Shown here: positions 10,401 to 16,711 of the stretch, in pieces
How the letters are laid out: each line of letters opens with the position of its first letter
How positions within the stretch are numbered: the first letter of the stretch is position 1
From: Candidatus Aalborgicola bjergmarkensis
GTDB lineage: Bacteria > Pseudomonadota > Gammaproteobacteria > Burkholderiales > Burkholderiaceae_C
NCBI GenBank assembly: GCA_016708725.1
Contig: JADJFE010000001.1
Span: 620,001-684,000 of the forward strand
Direction: 5' to 3'
Length of the DNA: 64,000 nucleotides
The notes under the pieces: generated by a model
Told to the model about the DNA's origin: nothing
Seen by the model: only the letters and a program-made list of their open reading frames with translations
Databases searched by the model: none
Translations under genes and position numbers: made by a program

Positions 10401-10522
10401 CGACTTATCCATCCATCGGCCCACTGCGCATGGTGCTGAATGCCCGGCGCATTGTCACTGCGTCCGGTGATTCCGATTTGATCCTATTGGCGACGGTGGC
10501 GATGGATGTGAAGGAAGTATGA
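7433..10522 (+). CDS. CheB-CheR fusion with PAS domains
   Basis: 1029 residues. The N-terminal CheB methylesterase domain shows the nucleophile motif GASAGG (S34), the PHLDPGH histidine segment and GTGTDG with the catalytic aspartate. A CheR methyltransferase domain follows at about 220-490 (VWVAGCASGEEAYS AdoMet motif, LLSCRNLMIYL). After a linker with a run of five asparagines comes a PAS-like region, then a heptad coiled coil (about 690-770) built of repeated NEELQS units. Two more PAS domains end the protein. Such fusions usually carry a C-terminal kinase domain. None is present, and the gene stops after the last PAS, with its TGA overlapping the next ATG. It may act on chemoreceptors or as a regulatory scaffold for the neighbouring kinase. 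No che receptor or cheA is nearby. Confidence 0.9.
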   Translation: MDELAKPITDDTSVPSALSALPSPAFPIVGMGASAGGLEAFETFFRTCPIDTNMAFVLVPHLDPGHASLLTEILQRCTAMPVVEALDQIAVEPNHVYVIPPNREMAILHGVLQLSVPELARGQRMPIDSFLRSLAEDQAERAIGIILSGTGTDGTLGLRAILGGCGICMVQEPSTAKYDGMPSSAIHSGYATHILPVEQMPAMLMRVASQALYRLRVAPVVPEKVQSGINKILQQLRSSTGHDFSLYKKSTIARRIQRRMAHNAIEDESDYVRFLRNNPAETQLLFRELLINVTRFFRDPEAFVVLKETILRPRLLEMSAGYDFRVWVAGCASGEEAYSIAIVLMELQEELKNRHALEMTVQIYATDLDDEAIAVARTGRYTPNIAQDVTPERLRRFFTQDDAGYKVKKDIRDMVVFAVQNVIKDPPFTRLDLLSCRNLMIYLESELQDRLIHSFHYALRTNGVLFLSTSESITSHPELFTAIDRKWKFYRTSYSPTQSYPKTPVGIALTSNNNNNGITEPLSTSAEMTPQVDSGQASTVRLPGNVATLSTHALLQNFAPASVTTDKRGNILYVHRDTGRYLRPAPGPVSNNVVEMAREGLQLDLRNAIALAAAQSQPTLNRQVSVKTNGGFSEVRFSVRVLPSIKSSEPLLLISFEDIAGSEKSAAQPAATHRPLARRGKHGATTSEKDARIEALERELAYARENLQTSSEEQQAFNEELKSINEELQSTNEELQSSNEELETSKEELQSLNEETITVNSELNAKIEQLTGIQNDLKNLLDSSNSGTLFLDHHLCIRRYTPAAVNVYRLIASDIGRPLSDITSNLADTDLSVDLQSVLDTLIPVEREVHSSDRAWYLARIQPYRTLDNVIEGVVLTFTPITDFKRASEAAQRASEQLASTRQAGTQRMLDLAEGIGNTVVEPLLVLDGSLKVICASRSFYQYFQLTAEQTVGRNIYEIGNGQWAIPALRELLENILPKNRVMDGFVLNTTYPSIGPLRMVLNARRIVTASGDSDLILLATVAMDVKEV

Positions 10523-10677
10523 AAATCTATCTGGTTGGCGGTGCAGTACGGGATGCCCTGATGGGTATGCGCCCGGATGTGACGCTTGAAGAAGACTTGG
10601 CACGACGGGATATCACTATCAATGCAATAGCTGCTCCCGCTTATCCCATGGGTCTTACAGCCCGATTTGCCATGTAA
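10519..10677 (+). pseudogene. cca: Truncated tRNA nucleotidyltransferase (cca) remnant
   Basis: An ATG overlapping the preceding TGA (ATGA) with the ribosome site AAGGAAG opens a 52-codon ORF. It starts MKIYLVGGAVRDALMG, the signature N-terminus of bacterial CCA-adding enzyme including the GGAVRD nucleotidyltransferase motif. It then jumps at once to DVTLEEDLARRDITINA, which in intact Cca lies some 70 residues further on. The catalytic aspartates between these blocks are therefore lost by an in-frame deletion. After NA the frame enters the 176-bp repeat and ends. The product cannot be active. A functional cca must exist elsewhere in the genome. Confidence 0.85.
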
Positions 10678-10802
10678 AAATACCCGGAAACGGCCCGTTT
10701 TGATACCTCATGGCGGTATCAGCATCGTCCTGACCCGTTTTAAAGGGCAAAATTCAAGGCAAATCTGGCTGTACGCCTTATGTACCAAGCGGGAGTAGCT
10801 AT
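10627..10802. repeat. 176-bp MITE-like dispersed repeat, copy 1
   Basis: Starts ATAGCTGCTCCCGCTTAT and ends AAGCGGGAGTAGCTAT. The outer ~45 bp on each side are imperfect inverted repeats of one another, with a central part that can also pair. Its reverse complement matches 22819-22994 almost base for base. It carries no ORF. It sits immediately behind the broken cca reading frame, which suggests it accompanied the truncation, and the group II intron starts 6 bp beyond its end. Confidence 0.85.
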
Positions 10803-11210
10803 GTTTTGTGCGCCCAGCATGGGCGTGTTCCTGCGGGTGAAAGTCCCGCCGTAAGTTGGTCATGACGAACGAAGTGAAGCGCAACTGCATGAGGGTGACC
10901 GAGTGTGGGAAGGAAGCGTGGAGCGTAAATCGCGAGCCGATGAACAAGAATCGGATAGAAGGCGACGCACAGCAGGGCGAGCAGGCAATTATCTGCAAAG
11001 CTCTTGTGACCAAGGCGAAGTGGCGTAAATCCGGCGGTTGTGCAATGAAGGAATGCGGACCCTTACCTGGGGAGATCTCGCCTCATGCCTGAAAGGGTGA
11101 CAGTGCAAGCTGGAGCGAGAAGTCAGCAGAGGCCGTAGTAGTCCGAGGCGAAACCCGATGTGGGAGAAGACCGAAGGCGAAGGGCCAAACGAGAAGGAGT
11201 GTTAAAGGAC

Positions 11211-12577
11211 ATGTCGATGTTAAAGGTAATGCGTCAGATGCCCACGCAAGTGGGGCGGGCAACAAAAGGGGGCGGTGAAGCCGTGCCTGAAGAAGCCAGC
11301 GACGAAACCTGCGACCCGCGACATGAGCCCCAAGACACGGGGTCAGCGCTGCTGCAAGCGGCGCTGACGAGAGAGAACCTGCAAAGTGCGCTCAAACGAG
11401 TGCGGGCCAATAAAGGCGCTGCGGGTGTAGATGGACTGGACATCAACCAGAGCGTCGAACACCTCAAGAGTGCATGGCCAGCCATCAAAGAGCAGTTACT
11501 GGCAGGCACGTACCGCCCCGATGCGGTACGACGGGTGACGATTCCAAAACCCGATGGAGGTCAGCGCGAGCTGGGTATCCCGACGGTAACGGATCGGATA
11601 ATCCAGCAGGCACTGCTACAAGTATTGCAGCCGCTACTGGATGCCAACTTCAGTGAAAGCAGCTACGGATTTCGTCCTGGACGTAGTGCCCACCAAGCGG
11701 TGATGGCCGCACAGGCACATGTTCAATCGGGCAAGCCAATCGTGGTGGATGTGGACTTGGAGAAATTTTTCGACCGAGTTAATCACGACATTCTCATTGA
11801 CCGCCTACAAAAACGCATCAATGATGACGGAGTAATCCGGCTGATACGTGCGTATTTGAACAGTGGAATTATGAGTGAGGTGTAGTGCAGGAGCGCCACC
11901 AGGGCACGCCGCAAGGCGGGCCGCTGAGTCCGCTTCTGGCCAACGTCCTGCTCGATGAGGTGGATAAGGAACTGGAGCGGCGAGGGCACAGCTTCGCACG
12001 CTATGCCGATGATTGCAATATCTACGTTGGCAGTCTTAAAGCAGGCGAGCGGGTTATGGCATTGTTGCAGCGGTTGTATGCAAAACTCGGGCTCAAGGTC
12101 AATGAGACCAAAAGCGCGGTGACTGTTGTGTATGGGCGCAAGTTCCTGGGCTACAGCCTGTGGGAGACGCGAAAAGGCGAAGTCAAGCGCCGTGTGGCGG
12201 ATAAAGCGTTGGTCAAATTCAAGCAACGTGTCAGGCAACTGACGCAGCGCAACAGTGGACGCAGTATGGAGCAAGTGGTTGAGAAACTGCGACCTTATCT
12301 GCTGGGTTGGAAAGCATATTTCAGGTTGGCACAAGAACCAAAAGTCTGGCGCGAGCTTGACGAATGGGTGCGCCGACGCTTGAGAACGATTCAGCTCAAA
12401 CACTGGAAGAGAGGGACGACAATTTATCGAGAGCTGCAAGCCCTGGGGGCATCATCTAAAGTGGCTGTACAAGTTGCAGGAAACGCAAGTAGGTGGTGGC
12501 GTAACAGTGGGCGTGCGATTAAAAGCATTCTCACGAACGCCTACTTTGACCGCCTTGGAGTACCCCGATTCTCATAA
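11211..12577 (+). pseudogene. ltrA: Group II intron reverse transcriptase/maturase, frameshifted
   Basis: The ATG at 11211 has AAAGGA in front. The first part (to a TAG at 11883-11885) holds RT blocks 0-4, including RRVTIPKPDGGQRELGIPT and YGFRPGRSAHQA. The second part, in another frame from about 11885, continues QERHQGTPQGGPLSPLLANV, then the catalytic RYADD, the maturase X region and a C-terminus ending GVPRFS, with no HNH endonuclease domain. At the junction the DNA reads GAGGTGTAGTGCAGGAG. One more G would restore E-G-V-V-Q-E, the usual family sequence, so a single-base deletion near 11879 is the likely lesion. The protein as read would be cut before the YADD active site. Confidence 0.9.
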
Positions 12578-12587
12578 CCTCAACTTC

Positions 12588-12665
12588 TCGAACCGCCCGG
12601 TGCGGACCCGCATGCCGGGTGGTGTGGCAGGGGCGCAGTCAGCGATGGCTGCCCCCTATGCCGAT
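12588..12665 (+). ncRNA. Group II intron domains V and VI
   Basis: Domain V is the hairpin ACCGCCCGG (12592-12600) pairing with CCGGGTGGT (12615-12623), with an inner TGCG/CGCA stem and a short loop. Domain VI follows as GGGGC paired with GCCCCC, with an unpaired A in CCTATG that would be the branch point. These fix the 3' intron boundary at about 12665. Confidence 0.8.
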
Positions 12666-12800
12666 TTGCACAGCCAGCGCCGCATACGAATGCGCTCATT
12701 CAAACGCACCATGCGAAAGAACTTCAGATTAAACGTTCCGGTGCCCGCGTGACCGCTGGCTTACTTTGGGCCAGCCGCCGCACCGCCCTGCAAAACGCCG

Positions 12801-13565
12801 TTGTTCGCGCTGAGCCAGCACCACTCAGCAAGTATCATGGCGCAGAGGAAAAATCCAGAGCAATCGAGCACTTTCATGGTCAAACAAACCGAAGCCTTCG
12901 CCCGCACGCGAGCAGTGCGCACCTTCTTTTCACAGACCGACCTGGAGCGCCGCGCCGCCTTGCTGCAAATGCGCCTTGACCCGCTCACTGTTGCCATAGA
13001 CACCCGCATTGCCGGGCGCGACTACCAGGTGGACTGCCTTGAGACCGTTTGCCGTGAAATTGGCTTGGGGCGGCGCAAGGTGCTCCTTGAAATGGTCACT
13101 GGCACCGGCAAGATGCTGGGCCGGGGCACGCGCAAGTCGCAAGGCAAACCCGTGTTCACCCTGTTCGATTTCGTGGGTGTTGCAGATGCCCATGAGGGGG
13201 ACGACGGTTATGCCGAAGGCGGCAATCTCACCGAGCGTGATCCACGGCCACGGCCAGATCCCCGCACGCTGGTAACGGTTGACCAGAACGATGAAATCGA
13301 CCCGCTAACCCGTTCCTGGGTGACGATGGACGACGCAGGCAATTTTGTGTTCATGGAAGCGTCCGAAGAAAAAGCCAACGAGTTGGGCGCGCGCTTTGAG
13401 GGCTGGTTGATGGGGCAGGAATTCACCCTCGACCACCTGGAGTTTCCACCGTTCAGCCTGCAAGGCGGTCGGCGCAAAGCCGCTGAACTCTTTGGCGGTG
13501 AAACTCCGCTCTCTGGCGTACTCGCCAACCTTTCGCGGTCGGTTTACGGCGCACCCCTTCAATAA
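12801..13565 (+). pseudogene. hsdR: Type I restriction endonuclease R subunit remnant (internal deletion)
   Basis: The 254-codon ORF has the HsdR-type entry AGRDYQVDCLETVC and Walker A GTGK. It then passes in one codon into MLGRGTRK, which is helicase motif VI, and continues with FTLFDFVGVADAHEGD and a C-terminal region ending near ELFGGETPLSGVLANL. All of helicase motifs Ia-V, several hundred residues, are therefore missing in frame. The N-terminal nuclease domain is also absent; the start is either here or at the internal ATG near 12876. The product cannot translocate or cleave DNA. No hsdM or hsdS is nearby. It may be annotated as a small hypothetical helicase, but the junction shows it is a relic. 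Confidence 0.8.
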
Positions 13566-13593
13566 ACCTATTATTTATCCAAGGAGAAACTGC

Positions 13594-13899
13594 ATGAATG
13601 CCATTGCTGAAAGAGTCCACTTGATAGAGCGCATCGCACATGACGATGAACCCACGCGGCGGATGCTGGACAAAGTCATTGATTTTCTGCTTGAAAAAGA
13701 CCGGAAAAAACTAGCTAGATTCCGAGAAGAATTGACAGCGTTTGAACAGCAATACCGCATGAGCACAGCTGAGTTTCAGCAAGGATTTGACTCTGGCAAG
13801 CTTGGTGATGCTCCGCAGTGGTTTGATTGGGATGGGCTAGCTGCCATCGTCGCCAGCCTAGAGGCCAAACTCAACGCGGTGGATGCCGGGCGTGAGTGA
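13594..13899 (+). CDS. Small conserved-looking protein, possible antitoxin
   Basis: 101 residues from the ATG at 13594, fixed by AAGGAGAAACTGC in front. It is all-helical, charged, with a segment KDRKKLARFREELTAFEQQY followed by MSTAEFQQGFDSGKLGD and a tryptophan-containing end. No catalytic motif is seen. It overlaps the next small ORF by 17 bp in another frame, a layout typical of toxin-antitoxin pairs, and sits among relics of mobile DNA and restriction genes. The overall form resembles the helical partner of the TumE (DUF6516) type, but this is inference from shape and context only. Confidence 0.5.
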   Translation: MNAIAERVHLIERIAHDDEPTRRMLDKVIDFLLEKDRKKLARFREELTAFEQQYRMSTAEFQQGFDSGKLGDAPQWFDWDGLAAIVASLEAKLNAVDAGRE

Positions 13900-14035
13900 T
13901 GTGCTCGAAAGATGGGTGGATGCGGTTGAGGTGGCCCTTTTAACCTGGCCTCATTCGCGTCACGTGTCGATGGACTATGTTCGGATGGGTGAAGGTGTGG
14001 CGCACTATCGCTTGCGCACAACACTTGTGGAATAA
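13883..14035 (+). CDS. Tiny ORF overlapping the preceding gene, possible toxin fragment
   Basis: 50 codons starting from an ATG inside the end of the 13594 gene and ending TAA at 14033-14035. The translation includes VLERWVDAVEVALLTWPHSR and ends HYRLRTTLVE. The tail looks like the start of a beta-strand region in DUF6516/TumE-like proteins, which would normally continue for another 40-60 residues, so it may be a 3'-truncated toxin. No ribosome site is needed if it is coupled to the upstream gene. Weakly supported: length and function are uncertain. Confidence 0.35.
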   Translation: MPGVSDVLERWVDAVEVALLTWPHSRHVSMDYVRMGEGVAHYRLRTTLVE

Positions 14036-14086
14036 ACTTGGGGGCGTGCGGTTGGATTTCCTATCCGCTGGAACGAAAGACGAAAG

Positions 14087-16531
14087 ATGAGGAAAAATAC
14101 CAAATCAGAACTTGTTTCTCTGAAAGAGAAATTTGAAACCATTATTCAATCCATCCCGATTCCTGTCTTTGTCAAAGACGGGCAAAGTCGCTTCCTCCTG
14201 ATGAACAAGGCGTGCGAAATTCAATTTGGCATGTCTTTCGCCGATCTGCAAGGCACCGACGCGAGCCAGTATTTCCCTGCCGATCAGATGGCACACTTCT
14301 TGGAAATTGACCGGCAAGCCTTTGCCAAAGGACGTTCCTTCGATTTGGAAGAAACCGTCTGGAGCGCAGAGCATCAAGAAAATCGTCAGTGCCGTACCTT
14401 TAAGAACCCTGTCTTTGATGGTGACGGCAAACCTTTATTCCTGACATGTGCAATGGTGGACATCACAGACAGGAAACGCCTCGAAAACGACCTGTTGAAA
14501 AATCAGCAAGCCTTTCAAGCTATTCTGACCGCCACGCTTGATGGCTATTGGGGCGTAGATGCCCAAGGGCATCTGACCGACGTCAACCTGACCTACTGTC
14601 AGCAATCAGGTTATTCGAGGGAAGAACTCATTGGTATGCACGTTTCTTCGCTGGACGCGACCGAGAATCCTGAGGACGTCGCTGCCCGGATGCAGGTGAT
14701 CACCGCCAAAGGCAACATGCAATTTGAAACCCTCCATCGTCGCAAGAATGGTTCGTTGTGGCCGGTCGAGGTGAGTGTCACGGGTCTTGCTACGAATCCA
14801 GTCCGACTTTTTGCGTTTTTCCGTGATATTACCCAGCGCAAGCTGGCGGAGGAAGCACTCGCCAAACAGTCAGAATTGCTTGAGCGCACCGCTGAAATGG
14901 CGAAGGTGGGGGGGTGGGAACTCGATCTCGCGACCCGGCGAGTCACTTGGTCGAAAGAAACCGCTCGCCTGCATGAGGTCGATCAATCCTACATCGCGCC
15001 ATTGGTGGACACAGGAGACCAATGGTACCCGCCGGAGGTATGGCCAATCGTCATCGCTGCCGTAATGGCTGCGATTGAAAACGGCACGCCATATGACCTG
15101 GAGGTGCCGTTCATTACAGCCAAAGGGCGGCGCATATGGGTGCGGGTTCAGGGGTTTGCCGTGCAAGTTGCCGGAAAAACGACCGGCCTGCGAGGTACGT
15201 TTCAGGATATCAGCGAGCGCAAGCAAGCCGAAAATGCGCTGAAAGAGAGCGAAGAACGTTTCCGTAGTGCATTTGAGACGGCCGCACACGGCATGGCTCT
15301 GGTGTCATTGGAAGGGAAATTCGTCAAGGTGAATGCAGCCTTGTGCGCCATGGTGGGATACGGCAATGCCGAGCTGCTGGCTACAGACTTTCAGACGCTC
15401 ACCCACCCAGAAGATTTGACCGCTGATCTGAATTACGTGCATCAACTGCTGGAGCGGAAAATTGAGAGTTACCAGAAGGAAAAGAGGTATTTCCATAAAA
15501 AGGGAAATGTCATCTGGGTATTACTGAGTGTATCGCTGGTTCGAACAAGCGAAGGGGTTCCGGTTCACTTCGTTTCCCAGATTCAAGACATTTCCCGGTC
15601 CAAGGTGGCAGAACAGGAATTGCGTATCGCGGCGGCAACTTTCGAAACGCATGATGCCATCATGATTACCGATGCAGATGGAAACATCCTGAAGGTGAAC
15701 CAGGCATTCACGACCATTACAGGATATAGCCACGAGGAAGTGCGGGGCAGGAACCCGCGCATAATGAAATCGGGGAGGCACGATAAGTCATTCTTTGTCG
15801 AACTATTTCATAAGTTGGAGCGCGATGGGACGTGGGAAGGAGAGATATGGGATAAGCGAAAAAGCGGAGAAATATATCCGCATTGGATGGCCATAACTGC
15901 CATCAGGGATTCGCAGATGAAAATCGTTCAGTATGTGGCCATATTTAGTGATATTACCGTCCGCAAGAAAAACGAGGAGCTTATCAACCAGCTGGCTTAT
16001 TATGACCCATTGACTAATCTGCCCAATCGCCGCATGTTGACTGACCGTTTGGGGCAGGCAATGGCATCGAATAGACGAAGCGGTAAATACGGCGCAGTGA
16101 TGTTCATGGACCTGGATAAATTTAAGCCCCTTAATGATATGCATGGGCATGCGGTGGGTGACTTATTATTGATTGAAGTCGGGCAACGTATAAAAAATTG
16201 TATCCGTGAGGTTGACACGGTTGCCCGTTTTGGCGGTGATGAATTTGTGGTGATGCTCGGCGAGCTGGATGCCAACGAAACTACATCCAGAAATCAAGCC
16301 AGTAACGTGGCTGAAAAAATCCGCATTTGTCTGGCCGAAACATATTTCCTTAAACGCCAGGATGGGAACGATTCTGAAAGTTGTGTTGAACATAATTGCT
16401 CATCAAGTATCGGTGTGACTCTATTCAATGGTCACGAAATAAACCAGGAAGCAATTTTGAAACAAGCCGATACAGTGATGTATTTGGCAAAAGAAAGCGG
16501 TCGTAATTCAGTTCGCTTTTATAAATGTTAG
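14087..16531 (+). CDS. Diguanylate cyclase with five PAS domains
   Basis: 814 residues, no membrane segment. Five PAS/PAC units occur at about 12-130, 143-260, 268-390, 394-515 and 520-640, each ending in a DITxRK-like PAC tail. A GGDEF domain follows (about 645-814) with intact active site RFGGDEF (716-720) and an upstream RxxD (REVD) inhibitory site. It should make cyclic di-GMP and be product-inhibited. There is no EAL domain. The fifth PAS has the NPRIMKSGRHD pattern common in redox- or gas-sensing PAS, but no cofactor ligand can be assigned by eye. Base composition falls towards the 3' end and stays AT-richer through the next gene, hinting at a joint origin of 14-18.6 kb. Confidence 0.92.
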   Translation: MRKNTKSELVSLKEKFETIIQSIPIPVFVKDGQSRFLLMNKACEIQFGMSFADLQGTDASQYFPADQMAHFLEIDRQAFAKGRSFDLEETVWSAEHQENRQCRTFKNPVFDGDGKPLFLTCAMVDITDRKRLENDLLKNQQAFQAILTATLDGYWGVDAQGHLTDVNLTYCQQSGYSREELIGMHVSSLDATENPEDVAARMQVITAKGNMQFETLHRRKNGSLWPVEVSVTGLATNPVRLFAFFRDITQRKLAEEALAKQSELLERTAEMAKVGGWELDLATRRVTWSKETARLHEVDQSYIAPLVDTGDQWYPPEVWPIVIAAVMAAIENGTPYDLEVPFITAKGRRIWVRVQGFAVQVAGKTTGLRGTFQDISERKQAENALKESEERFRSAFETAAHGMALVSLEGKFVKVNAALCAMVGYGNAELLATDFQTLTHPEDLTADLNYVHQLLERKIESYQKEKRYFHKKGNVIWVLLSVSLVRTSEGVPVHFVSQIQDISRSKVAEQELRIAAATFETHDAIMITDADGNILKVNQAFTTITGYSHEEVRGRNPRIMKSGRHDKSFFVELFHKLERDGTWEGEIWDKRKSGEIYPHWMAITAIRDSQMKIVQYVAIFSDITVRKKNEELINQLAYYDPLTNLPNRRMLTDRLGQAMASNRRSGKYGAVMFMDLDKFKPLNDMHGHAVGDLLLIEVGQRIKNCIREVDTVARFGGDEFVVMLGELDANETTSRNQASNVAEKIRICLAETYFLKRQDGNDSESCVEHNCSSSIGVTLFNGHEINQEAILKQADTVMYLAKESGRNSVRFYKC

Positions 16532-16554
16532 CGGCTGTCAAAAGCGCATGTAGC

Positions 16555-16583
16555 GTGTTTTAAACAATGATATTGGGTATAAT
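16555..16583 (+). promoter_or_regulatory. Possible sigma-70 promoter upstream of recQ-like gene
   Basis: TATAAT at 16578-16583 is a perfect -10 box. The -35 position (about 16555-16560, GTGTTT) is weak. It lies in the 180-bp gap before 16712 and could drive the helicase gene with a leader of about 120 nt. Confidence 0.4.
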
Positions 16584-16711
16584 AACCTGATATGTATGCG
16601 AACGACGCTTATATTCCCGCGCTGAAGGGCGGGGCATTGTGCTTCAATCGGATATTATTAATAATACCGCAATCATGTCTGTGCATTCCATTTTAGTTCG
16701 TTGAATTTTCC

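Larger units (their letters stand above)
10808..12665 (+). mobile_element. Group II intron with broken maturase
   Basis: The 5' end is GTGCG at 10808, the canonical group II start. It is followed by about 400 nt of structured, gene-free RNA (domain I-III region), an intron-encoded protein in domain IV (11211-12577), a domain V hairpin and a domain VI hairpin ending CCTATGCCGAT at 12665. The length is about 1.86 kb. The insertion lies directly after the palindromic repeat, compatible with introns that target stem-loop motifs, though the class was not established. Because the maturase is frameshifted, mobility would need help in trans. The surrounding exon sequence is not a recognisable gene. 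Confidence 0.88.

Noticed and set aside
12474..12752. Open frame spanning the intron 3' end
   Set aside because: It runs through domains V and VI of the intron and has no protein-like features.
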